Of a DNA stretch of 64,000 nucleotides, positions 28,281 through 39,720 are shown piece after piece (the stretch's first letter is position 1; every line of letters starts with the position of its first letter). Origin of the DNA: Euglena gracilis (taxonomy: Eukaryota > Euglenida > Euglenophyceae > Euglenales); the NCBI GenBank assembly GCA_039621445.1, contig CP154957.1, positions 20,476,607 to 20,540,606 on the forward strand, read 5' to 3'. Made by a program: the position numbers and the translations under genes. A model generated the notes under the pieces. That model did no database searches. It saw nothing but the letters and a program-made list of their open reading frames with translations, and had not been told where the DNA came from.

Positions 28281-28826
28281 CCTCGGAAGGGGACTCAAGA
28301 TTTGGTTTTTAAAAATGAGTTAACCAAAAATCAACAGCATTTGAACGGAAACTTTCTGTGCACATCAGTTTGCCAGCAAAATAAAAACGGCACGTTCTCA
28401 ATTGCATTAAAAACTTACATTTCACCAAACAAAATATCCTGTGCCGTGTGCAAAAAAAATTGTACAAAAATTGCACGGTGCAATTTTCTCCCCCCCCCCG
28501 CCTTCCTCCCCTTTCCTGTGTCGTAGGAATCCAATTCCTCCCCCCCCCCCCCCCCGTGTCGCGGGAGTCCTAAAAACTTGACCCCGTCTTTTCTTCTTTC
28601 CGACTGTTGTTGGTTTTTTTGCCGCACTTTTTTTCAAGGTGTTGGGGAAAATGGTTCACGCGTTTTGTTGACCCAAAAATGTAAAAATGCCACACAAAAA
28701 AGCAAAACTTTTGTTCACGGGGATAATGAGGGCCAAAGCGAGGAATTATTCATGGTCAAAAGCATTCACACAGCAAAAAACGAAAAACTGCCCCCCCCCC
28801 CCAAATGCAAAACCAATTACCCCCGC
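28281..28826. other. Flank right of copy E
   Basis: No gene recognised. Contains C9-C16 runs (28490, 28541, 28792) and two similar phrases ending in CTTTCCTGTGTCGTAGGA / GTGTCGCGGGAGTCC. Confidence 0.3.
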
Positions 28827-29193
28827 CAGGCTTTTGCTTAAGGACCCGGGGGGGGGGGGGTACTGGCTAGCCAATCGGCTAGACACTGGAAAAAGTGGAC
28901 TAGCTAGACCCCCCCTCCCCCCCGCGGGGGAGGGGGGGTCCGGGGGTCCCCCGGACTGGCAAAAATGGGGTTTTTAATTGTTCCAAAAATTCCCAAAAAT
29001 GGCCAAAAACGGGCATTTTTGGCCATTTTTGGGGGTCCCAAAAAAATTTTCGGCGCTTCGCGCGGTCACTGGAAAAATTTTTTCCACTAGCTAGCCCTGC
29101 TAGAAAACCCACTAGCCAAATTTGGACTAGCTGCAGTCCAGCCCCCCCCGGGGGGGGGGGGGGGGGTACTGCAATCCCTTAAGCAAAAGCCTG
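28827..29193. mobile_element. hAT-like MITE 1, TSD ACCCCCGC
   Basis: Terminal inverted repeat CAGGCTTTTGCTTAAGG / CCTTAAGCAAAAGCCTG (17 bp, perfect), flanked on both sides by ACCCCCGC (28819-28826, 29194-29201). 367 bp, no coding. Subterminal GGTACTGGCTAGCC; centre TTTTCGGCGCTTCGCGCGG. The same family as 57300-58234. Confidence 0.95.
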
Positions 29194-29201
29194 ACCCCCG
29201 C

Positions 29202-29700
29202 CTCACCGCAAATGGCAAAACAAAACAAGCACAAAGCAAAGAACCAGGCAAGGTCAAAACAAATCACCAGAATGAATCAACAAAATTCGCGGCTCCTGAT
29301 GAAATGAGGTGGTCTGAAAAGACCCCAAAACCTCCCTTACCAACCCCCAAACCTCCCTCGCTTCCCCCATCACAACCCACCCCAGGCAAACCAACCTAAC
29401 GGCAACTTACACCCCCCCAAATCATTTATGAAAATCGTAATCTTGCCAGAAACTGGGCTGCCCAAACGCGTTCCCCCCCAAAAGTTTCCGGCCCTTCGCG
29501 TCGAAACCAATGCATACCGAGGGGACCCCCAGGGGGCCCGGCCCCTGACCCACCCACCCACCTCCCCTTCCCCCGTCTTCCGGGTGAAAAAGAAACCTGC
29601 CCCCTTGATGGTTGAGGGATGCAAACAGATTCTAAAGATTTGACAGTCCAAAATACACCAGTTTGTTTTCGAGGTGCTGAAACAGAAGCAACTCCCTGGA
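29202..29700. other. Spacer, no gene seen
   Basis: Unique-looking DNA with short C runs; short open frames on both strands lack any familiar motif. Confidence 0.3.
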
Positions 29701-29708
29701 CCCTGGAC

Positions 29709-30038
29709 CAGGGGTTTTTTTTAAGACCGGGGGGGGGGGTCCCCCCCCCCCCCCACCCCCCGGGGGGGCCCCCGGGGGGGGGTCCCGGGGGTCCCGCAAA
29801 AAATTGGGGGGACCCCCCCCAGGGGGGGGGGGGGCTGGGCCGGACCATACAATTGCTTACCGACCTTAGGGGGGTCCGGGGGTCCGGGCCAAAAACCAGT
29901 CAGTCACTCTGAAAAAACCAGTCACCCACCCCCCCCTCGGGGGGTGGGGTCGGTCAGTGCTCAAGCAATTGCCTGGGCCGGGCCCCCCCCCCCCCCACCC
30001 CCCCCCCCCCGGGGTCCACGACTAAAAAAAAACCCCTG
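29709..30038. mobile_element. hAT-like MITE 2, TSD CCCTGGAC, with a nested MITE
   Basis: Ends CAGGGGTTTTTTTTAAG / CTAAAAAAAAACCCCTG; exact 8-bp duplication CCCTGGAC at 29701-29708 and 30039-30046. Mostly long C and G blocks. A second element (29846-29975) sits inside. Confidence 0.9.
29846..29975. mobile_element. Nested MITE 3 (130 bp)
   Basis: Ends CATACAATTGCTTACC / CTCAAGCAATTGCCTG; flanks GGCCGGAC and GGCCGGGC (7 of 8). The internal AAACCAGTCAGTCACTCTGA phrase is shared with 50319-50620 and 62270-62606, the same family. Confidence 0.8.
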
Positions 30039-30046
30039 CCCTGGAC

Positions 30047-30796
30047 GGGAGGTGAGTCAGGAACACTGGGCACTCATCTGGCCAACAGAAGCCACTTGCG
30101 GGTGGGACAGACGGTGGGTGAGATGGAAAGAAACTGAGCTGGCACGCACTGCGCCGCCAGGGTGGGCACCCCGAAGGAGCACCTCAGCAACACAGCACAC
30201 ACACATCACAAATCGGACACTTGGCTGGCCGCCATAAACAATGATTTGACTCCTCCATATCTTCCTCTCAGGACCATCCACCAGCCAAAAGAACGAATGG
30301 CGGTGTGGGATTGCAGCGCCGCCAGGGCTGGATGGAGAGAGGCCTCAGGAAACGGAAGGTGCTACAAAAAAAAATCATCCATTTGCAATGGCCTTGTCAA
30401 ACTTTGTTTGGGTGACGTTTGCTGATAACGAAACAAGATCTTTCTGGTGAGATCCCACCCAACCGATCCCACGAACAGTGAGTATTCTGAGCCCATTTCC
30501 AAAGATTCATATTTTTTGCATCCTGTTCATCTATCTTTGTTTTGATAAGACTATGCACATGCCGTTCAGAACCCCATCCTTCCCTGTGCCACTTGCGGGC
30601 ACCTGACAACACCAGTTTTTGCAGCCGAGCACTCCTCGCAGGCGACCTGAAAGCAGGGCGACAAAAAAAAGCAATCAGACACCAATAACAGCCCTTGGGA
30701 TGACAGAAATCCCGCCCAACCTCTCTGAATCTGACTCTTCTTTACTAACCCTTGCTTACTAACCCTTTTACAAACCCGTGCTCTGGGATGCCTGCC
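30047..30796. other. Spacer with no transposon signature
   Basis: Looks like unique sequence. The phrase (A)CTG...GCGCCGCCAGG(G/G)TGG occurs twice (30150, 30317). No frame with recognisable domain; could be host intergenic or intron DNA. Confidence 0.3.
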
Positions 30797-30804
30797 CACA
30801 GGCA

Positions 30805-31851
30805 CAAGGCGTTGCTCAAGGACCTGGGGGTCCAACTCAGAGACTGGAAAATTTGGGCTGGCTGGAAAAAGGCTGCTGCTTGACCCCCCACCCCACAGGG
30901 GTCCCAGGCTAGAGCTGGTGCCGACCTGGGTCGAACCAGGCACCCAAAAAAAATTCGAAATTGCAAAAAATGCCCAAATAACTGCCAATTGCAGGGGGGG
31001 CCAAAAAAATTTGGAGGCGAGAAAATTGGGGACAAAAAAATTGGCGGTCTTGGCCAAAAGAGTCTGGAAATATTTAACAGGATTTTTTGGACGAATGTTT
31101 GGGGGGAATGGCAGATGGTGTGAAGAAAAGAAATATCAAAAAAAAGCAAAATTAAAAAGAATTTGAATATCACCGCTCATTGGAATCCTCGCCACACAAT
31201 TCAAACCCAAACCTGAAGCTCATCAGCAAATGATATACGGCTGATGAGCCGTTAATCACCGTGTCACCGTTTTGAGCCGTGTCTCAAAACAAGTGTTACC
31301 AGTGTTCTGAAAAAAAAAAATCAGACAACTGACAATCAAAGACTGGAGGACGTTTTTTTTTTTGAATGAACTCCATCGAGAAAAAAAAGGATTTTTCGAA
31401 ATATTTTCCGAAAACGACATGGAAAAATTTGTCGGTCTCAGCCAAAACAGCACGGAAATGTATGGCGGCCGATTTTTTCATGCCACGTTTTTCGGCAGCC
31501 AATTCCCCCCTGTATGCAAAAAAATACGAGCCCTGGCCAGCTCTTTTCCGACCCACTCTGCACCCCCAAAGGCGAAAAATCCGCTACCTGCCCCCCCCTC
31601 TTATCGTACGACCACCCCTCATTTACGACCACCCCCCCGGTCGCAGGTTGCAGGTCATGGGGGTGTTACGACCACCCCCCCCCGGTCACAGGTTGAAGGA
31701 ACCCGGTCGTACGACAGGGGGGGGGGCGAGTAACATCCAGCCACCCAAAGGGCAAAAACAAATATAACTCGTTGATGGAGGGTCTGGGGCAGGAAAAAGC
31801 CCCCCCCCCCCCCCCGCAGAGGTGTGGTCAAATTTGAAAAGCAACGCCCTG
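30805..31851. mobile_element. Probable hAT-like element, flanks CACAGG
   Basis: Ends CAAGGCGTTGCTCAAG / AAAAGCAACGCCCTG; flanks CACAGGCA and CACAGGAG (6 of 8). Inside, 31590-31735 repeats phrases of the type GGTCGCAGGTTGCAGGTCAT / GGTGGTCGTA, also found inside 42001-42544. AT-rich middle (31140-31400), no coding region recognised. Confidence 0.5.
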
Positions 31852-31859
31852 CACAGGAG

Positions 31860-33109
31860 GACACCCTCTGGGGGTTGGTTCCGGGCCCCTGTGCCTGCTG
31901 ATTAAGCCAATTCTCCCTTGAAAATTTTCGGGCCCCCAGCTGCTTCAGGACCGGGTGTGTGCTGAGCTCGACCCACCCCAAAACCCGACCCCACCTACCC
32001 CTGCCGGCACACAGCCGCCTGGGGGGGGGGGGGTACGAACTTCGTCAAAAAGAACCTACCAGAAAATTTGTTGGTGTCCACCGGTGGACCACCACAAACT
32101 TCTTTGGTGTCACCAAACGAACAAAAGCTTGGTGATTGTTCACAAAATGCCGCCTTGGAGCCCACACCCAAGCATTGCCCAGATGTCTGGTTGTTGATTT
32201 TTTTATACTCAAAAAATTTGCACATGTTTAGCATGGCAATTAACAAAATTGGGCATCTGAGTGTTTGAGAGTGCACTGTGGCAGTTCAGACATGCATGTG
32301 AGCAAGCCTAACTGTAAAATGTGGGGGGGGGGTGACCACTGACAAATGGAAAGCCAATCTGGAACTGGCACGTTGCAAATAACGCCAAATTACACCACAA
32401 TGACAGTACACCCATGTGCTCACACCTCAGGTTGGGTGATTACGTGAATGATCAGACAGTTCATCTTGGCCAGCATGTGTACTTGCCATTTGGGTGCTGA
32501 GCGACGAGGGGCATACACTCATACACCACAGCTTCAATTGTGACTAACAGTGCATATTGCTTTTGAAAAAGCCCTGAAGAGACCCAGGGTGTACTACCTA
32601 CGGCCCAGGAAGGCAATGCCCAAGGGGGAAGAATTGAAAACCTTCGGTATGAAATTGGCAAATGGCCTTTTTCTGGGTTCCTGGAATGGTCTGAGCACTT
32701 TTGGCCAAATGCCCCACCCCTGTCGCCGGGGTTGAATGCGGGTGCCTTGGAGTGCTTGCCCAGGGCCAGCCACGCCTTAAAATGTCAGCCTGGTGCTTAA
32801 AATGTCAGCCAGTTCCACTGGCTAGCCATTTTGCTAGACATCGGATAAAGCCACATGCCATACCCCCCTCCCCGTCCCCCTGACTGGAAATGAGGGTTTT
32901 AATATGGTTTTGGGCTGATTTTGTTCCAAAAAAACCCCTGAAAAAAAATTCGGCGCTTCGGAATTTCGGACACTGGAGAAAATTTCCAGTGACCATCCAC
33001 TGGCACGCCCTGCTAGCAGACCCCCCCCACCAGGGGAGTTCACTAGGATGTCCACAAGCCGAATTTGGACTAAAGGAGGAGGGGCACTCTGAACCTTCAA
33101 GCAATCAGG
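31860..33109. other. Spacer with transposon debris
   Basis: 32045-32120 has one degenerate GGTGTCCACCGGTGGACCAC-type unit (see 48747). 32330-32700 looks unique. 32815-33105 resembles MITE 1 (CTGGCTAGCCATTTTGCTAG, ATTCGGCGCTTCGG, GGACTAAAGG) but ends cannot be fixed. No gene recognised. Confidence 0.35.
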
Positions 33110-33350
33110 TGGGAGTCAGACAGGGGGGATTACTCACTGGACCCCCAGCTCTTTCAATGGCTAAGGCAGCATCTCAAAGATTTTACAAAAAAAATGGAAA
33201 AGATTCATTTGCCTCCCCAGGCAACAAAAAACTGCCCAATTTTGTAGCCAGATGGCCCCACTGGGAGGCCAGAGCAGTGGATGCCCTCCAATGTCCACTG
33301 GGCAACATGGGGGGGACTTTATGCAAACATGGCCTGATACGGACACACCG
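33110..33350 (+). pseudogene. DIRS fragment: RNase H end and methyltransferase-like start
   Basis: Reads GGDYSLDPQLFQWLRQ, then (frame change) DSFASPGNKKLPNFVARWPH, WEARAVDALQCPLGNMGG and a broken NPPW position. It is the plus-strand equivalent of copy D's 25190-24990. About 230 bp, isolated from any other DIRS sequence, so it was probably carried in or left by deletion. Confidence 0.8.
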
Positions 33351-34169
33351 CCGACAGTGGTGACGAAGCACAGCACACCTGCAAATGAGCCACAGTGGGC
33401 CCCGCCGCTGCCGGCAAAGGAATCCCTGGAGCCGGGGTGAGGACAGGTTGGCCCCAGAGATTGTTTGGGACCCGGGGCGGGGAGTGGGGCGGCCCCCACC
33501 CACCCACCTCCAAGGTGGAGTGGGGGCTTGGCGGAACGAACAGTTTTCACTTTGGGGCAGGGCGTCGCTTAGTACCCCTGGGGGGTGTCCAGCTCACAGG
33601 CTGGAAAATTTGGGCTGGCTGGAAAAAAGGCCGCTGACTGGCTGCCCCCCCCCTCAGAGGATGGGGTCAAATTTTCTGAAGCAACGCCCTGTTCCGTTCC
33701 AAAAAATTAGGAAACCCAAAGCCATCCACCCCTCCCCCCCGGGTCACCAACTTTGAAAAAAAAAAATCCCCGGTTGGAACGTCCCACCCAGCGCATCCGG
33801 CAGGAAGGGGTGCTGGATGCTGAACGGCTTGGGGATGGCATCTGCAGGGAGAGGGGGGGCAGACACCAAAGCAATTCAAGAGAATCCAGGAACGCTTTGG
33901 CATTGGCTTTGGCACTGGCAAAATTCAGGTCCTACCAGGTCCCCAAATATAAAACTGGGAGATTTTGTATTTTAGGGATTTAAACACTTAATGGGGGGGA
34001 GGGTTGCATTCGGGGGTATTTTTGAAACGCCTGAAAAAACCTGAAAAAAACTTTAAAATACCTTAAAATACCTTCAAAATCATTTTGGGAAAATTTTCGA
34101 AGTTCAAGCCGAAAATGAAGTCAAAATCTCAACTCCAGGAAAAAGATTATTTCTGGCATCGCTGGAACA
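33351..34169. other. Spacer with a degraded TIR element
   Basis: 33554-33690 has ends CAGGGCGTCGCTTAG / GAAGCAACGCCCTG but no matching flanks, and a GGCTGGAAAAAAGGCCGCTG core. The rest looks unique. No gene recognised. Confidence 0.35.
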
Positions 34170-34177
34170 GTGTCCAT

Positions 34178-34378
34178 CAGGCTTCTTTTTAAGACCCCCC
34201 GGGGGAGGGGGGGGTCCCCCCCCACCCAGGGTGGCGCGGGACCCCCCCAAAATCAGGCCCGTTAAAGGCAATTTTCAAAAATTTTCGGCGCTTCGCGCCG
34301 AAAAGGTATACCCAGCGCCTCCGGCGCGGGACCCCCCCCCCGGGGGGGGGGGGGTCAGGTGACTTAAAAAGAAGCCTG
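34178..34378. mobile_element. hAT-like MITE 4, TSD GTGTCCAT
   Basis: Ends CAGGCTTCTTTTTAAGACC / ACTTAAAAAGAAGCCTG; GTGTCCAT on both sides (34170-34177, 34379-34386). 201 bp; centre TTTTCGGCGCTTCGCGCCGA. Confidence 0.95.
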
Positions 34379-34386
34379 GTGTCCAT

Positions 34387-35400
34387 CCAAAAAAATGGGG
34401 TTTTGAAAACTCTGATTTTGACCCATTCAATGCCAGAATGGCCCTTGGACTTACTTCCCTTAGAAAACTGACACCTTAAACAATACAAAGGCAAAAAAAA
34501 ACCCCTCTAAAAAAACCCTAAAAATTTAATTTTCTTTAGAATTGCGCCTTTGGAAAAAAAATACCCCTGGTTGTATTTAGGCAGGAAAATCAAACCTCCG
34601 TCTCCGTGACCAAAGACATATGTGTTTTCCATTACAATTTTGCCCTCATTTTGCACAAAGTTCACCATTTTCAGGCGAAATTCCAGCTGGTGACCATTTT
34701 TTGGACCCAGAACTGTCAAATTCATGGCCTAAAGCTGTCACACTTCTGGAATTCTTCCCGTTTTGCACCACTGAGGCAGCGCCTGTTGGAACTTCCCCAG
34801 ATGGGGAACTTCTTGTTTGGTTGCCAAATCAAAACCCCCAAGGGTTTGCTTGATGTTTGGCGGGGGTTTCACAACCTGCCCCCCCCCCCACCGAACGGGT
34901 TCTTACAACCCCGGACCAGGGGGGCTCGCACGGGACCTGCAAACCCGAACCCCCAACCGGGGGGGGGGCCCGGCCAGAACGGGAAACAGTGGTGGGGGGG
35001 GGTCGGCCCGCCACCTGGGATGTGGGGGGGGGGGGTCGACCCCCCCACCCACCAACGCATTTTCACCAATTTTGGGAAAACGAGGTTTTTGGCCGGGGAA
35101 AGTTTTTTGACTTTTTTTTTGAAAAATGAACCCAAAACACATGATTTTTGGATGAAAAACCACATTTTTTTCACAACCCTAACCCCCCCTCCTAAAAACT
35201 ACGAATTTTTAAACCTGAAAATACATGATTTTGGATGAAAAACCACATTTTTCCACAAAAAAAAACTCAAAAATTTCAGGTTTAAAAATTCGTAGTTTTT
35301 AGGAGGGGGGGGAACAAAAAGCAAAAAAAATGGACCAAATTTCAGATAAAATAATCAATAATAATAAATCAGAAAATAAGGGGAAAGGATTCAAAAAAAA
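34387..35400. other. Spacer with inverted AT/poly-G segments
   Basis: 35160-35310 forms an imperfect large inverted repeat (CTAAAAACTACGAATTTTTA against TTAAAAATTCGTAGTTTTTA, spacer about 80 bp, with CATGATTTTTGGATGAAAAA twice). 34870-35045 is G/C-block DNA. No gene. Confidence 0.4.
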
Positions 35401-36094
35401 ACATGTCTGTCAAGCTTGACTTAGGCGGCCTAACTCGCACTGAGCTTTGAAAATAACTGAAAATTTGCGCCAACGCGCAAATCCAAAAAAAATTCTGTTT
35501 TCGAACACCGTGGCCTGAGTCTCAAGACAATCTGAAAATAGTGTCTCCCTGCACCCCAGGGCCTGGAGACAAAAGCAACGACATGGATCTCCACGGTCTA
35601 CGGGCACAGCGCTCCCAGGGCCCAGTGTGCATGAACACAAAGCGCCAGGCGATGAAACAAGCGGACTCCATTGTGCATTTGTGCTTTGGCGCAATTTTTT
35701 TTCATTACAAAAAAACATTTAAGCTTTGGCGCAAATTTTTTACTTTTTTGTAATTCAACATGTGGGTGACCATTGCCGCACTTGCACAATGATAACAACT
35801 TTTGAGTCAACATGTGTTTCCATTTGCGCCAAAGCGCAATGGGTAGGCTAATGAAGAATGAAAATTTAAGAGTTATATTGTGCAAAAGCGCAAGTAGAAA
35901 TGCAATTTTTAAAATTGCAAAAGCAACATGGCTTGCGCCGAAGCGCAAATATAACTGTTTAAAACTTATCTCACAACGCAGGGAGAGAACGGCCCTGGTA
36001 GAATAAGAACACCAGAGGGGATAGAGCAGAAAAATGTAGTACAGGTGGACGGAAGCCTGCTCTCAGTCACGTTGGCTTAAAAATGGTCAACATT
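35400..36094. repeat. Palindromic GCGC boxes, cluster 1
   Basis: Repeated TTTGCGC / GCGCAAA boxes: CTTTGGCGCAATTTTT (35687), CTTTGGCGCAAATTTT (35723), TTGCGCCAAAGCGCAAT (35824), GCAAAAGCGCAAG (35881), TTGCGCCGAAGCGCAAAT (35932). Partly part of the same repeat as 36600-36740 and 37560-37660. Confidence 0.6.
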
Positions 36095-36606
36095 CAGGGG
36101 GGGGTAAATTGATATCAGAGGCCTTCGGAAAAATTGCGGAAAAATTGCGGAAAAATTGCGGAAATTGCGGAAAAATTGCGGAAAAATTGATATCGGGTAT
36201 ACACATTTCTGCTTGGGGGGACTTAGAAAATTTTCAATTGTGAGGTTCAGAACACCGCAACACCCACGTCGATGCAGGCGAGCTCAAATCAACACGATTG
36301 ATGTTCTTTGCACAGGTGGGACGCACCCAATCCTGTGACCAGTGGTGCACCTGTGAGAAAAATTGGTAAAAATAGAGGCAAAACAAAACACAATAGCACA
36401 CCTGTTGATCCATTTGAAGAATGGCTTGAACTCATTGCATCTTCCATCTTCGGTGGTGGGGAAAAAATTCTTCAAAAAAATGGTGAAAAATTGCGGAAAA
36501 ATTGCGGAAATTGCGGAAAAATTGCGGAAAATTGCGGAAAATTGTGGAAATTGCGGAAAATTGCGGAAATTGCGGAAAAAATGCGGATATCAATTTCCCC
36601 CCCCCG
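36095..36606. mobile_element. TIR element with TTGCGGAAAAA subterminal repeats
   Basis: Left GGGGGGGGTAAATTGATATC, right GATATCAATTTCCCCCCCCC; both ends are followed inward by tandem TTGCGGAAAAA units (36127-36187, 36483-36590). Flanking CAACATT occurs on both sides (36088-36094, 36607-36613). 512 bp, no coding. Confidence 0.75.
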
Positions 36607-37560
36607 CAACATTGCGCGTCGGCGCAAGAGCCACGTTGCTGTTACAATTTTAAAAATGTATTTCTACTTGCGCTTTGGCGCGATATAACTCTTAAATTTC
36701 CATTCTGCATAAGCCTGCCCATGCGCTTTGGCGCAACAGCCATCAATTTTTATTTTTTTATATTTTTATCACTGCCGGTGGAGAGAGCAGTCCTTGAAGC
36801 ATCTCATCACCAGAGCGGACAGAGCTCAAGTGGAGGGAAGCCTTGCCTGGGACAGGAAGCCAACCCCCTGAAAGCAACCACCAACTTCTTGATATCCAGA
36901 TGTGCCTTGTCCTACGCGTTGTGAGCCCAACTGCCAGTGCCAGAGATTCCTCCCACTTGCCTCGTAGTTAAGCATCCCTGAGGGGCCCTTCTTTTTGGCC
37001 GGCTTTTGAAAATCGGAAAATACCTGTTTGGAAAAGAACAGGCACCAGATGAACCCTGGGAATCACAGCCGTGGAAACAGTTTTGGGCGCCGAAAAGGTG
37101 TTTTAAAGAAGCTCGTCACCCCCCTTTCCTCACCCAGGATTTGAAGCACACAACTTTGGGGATGAGCGAATGGAATTGAGAGATCGAAATCGTCCATTAA
37201 CAACGGCGGAGAAGGGAAGACATGTTGACACACGTTTTTTTCTCGGTAAATTGTAACCCACCAGACAGCCACATCACACCGGGCAGATGGAGGACATGGT
37301 TCAGCCAAAACAGGTCTTTCTGTCAACGTCCCAAAAACCCTACTTTGTGCACCGAGTGCAAGGTCACTGAGGCTCCACAACCCACCGCCCACGATTGTTC
37401 TTATTGGAACAGCCACTCCCTCCCCGGTGCCTGAATAGTTGAAAAGCGCCAACCCAGTTTTGGGCACAGCAGCGCTCAAACACCCCTCATCATTCTCCTC
37501 TGTCGCCCACCTTCTCACACAGCACGAACGCATTCAAATGCATCTGCTTTTTGAAAGGAC
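36607..37560. other. Spacer; possible but unproven minus-strand exon
   Basis: 36620-36740 repeats the GCGC-box sequence of cluster 1. 37063-37533 is open on the minus strand (LALFNYSGTGEGVAVPIRTI) but shows no motif. The rest looks unique. Confidence 0.3.
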
Positions 37561-37660
37561 ATTTGCGCTTAAGCGCAAATTTTTAACTTGCGCTTAAGCG
37601 CAAATTTTTAACTTGCGCTTAAACGCAAATTAAAAACTTGCGCTTTAGCTCAAGTTAAGA
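37561..37660. repeat. Tandem palindromes TTGCGCTTAAGCGCAA
   Basis: Four units of about 28 bp; the first two are perfect 16-bp palindromes with AATTTTTAAC spacers, the last two carry single changes. Confidence 0.9.
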
Positions 37661-37835
37661 CAGAAGCCCCCTGAGCTTATGGGAGTCCCTCTGATGTGTT
37701 ACGGTGTGTTGGGGGCCCCTCTCTGCACGGCCAGTGTGCGGACTTGGTGAGGAAATACCTAGGCCGCCTAAGCTTGAGTTTGAATCTTGAAACTAACTTC
37801 CCCATATTGCAGCAGATCTCCGGCATTGTTGTGTT

Positions 37836-38088
37836 CAGGCTTCTTTTTAAGACCCCCGGGGGGGAGGGGGGCCCCCCACCCACCCAGGGTGGCGCGGGAC
37901 CCCCCGGGGGGGGGGCGGGGGAAGGGCCCACCCCCCCAAAATCGGGCCCGTTAAAAGCAATTTTCAAAAATTTTCGGCGCTTGCGCCGAAAAGGTATACC
38001 CGGCGCAAAAGGTATACCCCCGGGGGGGGGGGGGGGAAAGACCACCCCCCCTCCCCCCGGGGGGTCTTCTGACTTAAAAAGAAGCCTG
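37836..38088. mobile_element. hAT-like MITE 5, TSD GTTGTGTT
   Basis: Ends CAGGCTTCTTTTTAAGAC / GACTTAAAAAGAAGCCTG; GTTGTGTT on both sides (37828-37835, 38089-38096). 253 bp, the same family as 34178-34378; centre TTTCGGCGCTTGCGCCGAAA. Confidence 0.95.
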
Positions 38089-38096
38089 GTTGTGTT

Positions 38097-38598
38097 CCAC
38101 TATTGAGGTTCAATTCAGAGGCCACCCAGAATGCCCGAGGCGACAAACACCCAACCCACACTCACCTTTCAGCACAGCGGGGGCCACTGCAGCCATGGAG
38201 GGGCTGGCCGTCATTGTGAGAGGGAGGGCAAAGCCCTGGGGCCGACCGGTGCTGCCGTCCGGCAGGGGCATCACTGCGGCCACACCATCGTGAGGGGCAG
38301 GGCGTCGCTTTTGGAACAGTTGGGACCCCCCACCACAGGGGGAGGGAATTGGATGCCCACCACGGCGGAGGGGGGGGGGGGCAGGATCGCCAGAGGGGAG
38401 ACAAACGGGAGATAAGACCGTGAATCCATCAGAGCAATTTTATTGTTCCTGTTACAAAGAGGGAAGAAAATGACATCGTGTCTCAGGGGGGTTTGAAACA
38501 GAACGAGGGCGATAAAGGCTTTGATCAAAGGACAGGTGTCGCTTGGGCCAACCCACTGTTCTCCCAAGAGGCCAAGATTCTCAAGGAAACCATAGCCC
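38097..38598. other. Spacer, no gene seen
   Basis: Moderately GC-rich; two CAGGGC/GGGGCAGGGCGTCGCTT-type ends (38297) without partner. Nothing else recognised. Confidence 0.3.
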
Positions 38599-38945
38599 CA
38601 GGGTTCGATATAAGGAGGGTGTAGGGGTGTTTAAATGGGGGGTGCCCTCCCACAGGTCCCCCGGGGGGTCCGGACTCCCCCCACCTTCCAAGGGAAGGGG
38701 GGTCCAGACCGACCCGGGGTCCCCCCCAAAAAGGAAAATTTTTTCTTTCTGCCTTTTTGTGCCGAGCTTTTTTACGCATTTTTGGCAATTTTTTGAGCCA
38801 AAAGTGCCCAAAATGGCACATTTGGCCGTTTTGGGGGTCACAAATTTTCTGCCCAGCGCTTCGCACCGGGCTGATAATCGGTAATCCAGACCGATCATCA
38901 GCCACTGTTTAGGTGGGGGGCTTCCCCCCCTCCTGGACCGAGGGG
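38599..38945. repeat. CAGGGTTCGATATAAGG family, copy 1
   Basis: Starts CAGGGTTCGATATAAGG and ends near CACTGTTTAGGTGGG, in an arrangement that mixes the left end of 53159-53545 with an inverted interior (AAAGTGCCCAAAATGGCACA). Target duplication not identified. Confidence 0.5.
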
Positions 38946-39461
38946 GGGGGGAGGGCAACCCACCCCCACCGCCCAGTGGAGGAGGTCTGAAACTGGGAAT
39001 AGTTTTTGTCCGGTGCAGGAGTGAGAGGTAACCCAGAGTGTCGAGCGGCCAGCAAACGCTGGACTTCAACATATGCTGCCACCTTGTGGGTGGTGAACCC
39101 CACCACGGAAAAACCAACCAAAAGACGACTGAGAAACCCTGATGAAGAATGGAAAAAACGGCCACGGAAGGGGGGCTTTTTGGCTGCATGTTTTGGCAGT
39201 TTTTACGTGACTGACCATTTATCAAAAAAAAATGCCATTATTGTTTGCCATTATCGACAAACTTTGCAAAAATGGGCGATTTGGGGGTGTTTTGGGTCGT
39301 TTTGGGAAATTTGGACCAACAATTCCTTACGCATGTATGTATGTACGTATGTATGTGGGTATGTATGTACAAATATATGTAGGTATGTATGTATGGTTGC
39401 ATGCATGCATGTACGTGCATGGGTACGTACGTACGTATGGAGGGATGGATGGATGGTTCCC
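38946..39461. other. Spacer with TATG/GTAC microsatellite
   Basis: 39330-39450 is an irregular (GTAT)n/(GTAC)n tract, including CATGCATGCATGTACGTGCA. 39050-39180 looks unique. Confidence 0.5.
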
Positions 39462-39720
39462 CCGGGGTTTTTTATAGACTGGGGGACCCCACCCACCCAC
39501 CCCCTGAGGGGGGTCCCGAGGGACCCACCAAAAATCGTAAAAAATTCCAAAAATAGCACTTTTTCAAAAAATTTCGGCGCCTTCGGCACTGAAAAGTACA
39601 TCCCACTCCCCCTGGGGGCCTGGGGGGGACCTCCCCCAGGGGGCGGGGGCTCGGCCGGACCCACCCACCCCCCTCCCCCCCCGGGGGGGGGGGGGAGTCC
39701 ACAACTTAAAAAAACCCCTG
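39462..39720. mobile_element. MITE of the CAGGGGTTTTTTTAAG family
   Basis: Left CCGGGGTTTTTTATAGAC, right CAACTTAAAAAAACCCCTG. Centre ATTTCGGCGCCTTCGGCAC. Flanks do not give a clean duplication. The same family as 29709-30038 and 54281-55248. Confidence 0.6.

Noticed and set aside
33554-33690. CAGGGCGTCGC TIR element as intact
   Set aside because: The ends are inverted but the flanks CTTTGGGG and TTCCGTTC do not match.
37063-37533. 156-codon minus-strand frame as a host gene
   Set aside because: No motif, no splice borders that I could defend, and composition only moderately protein-like.
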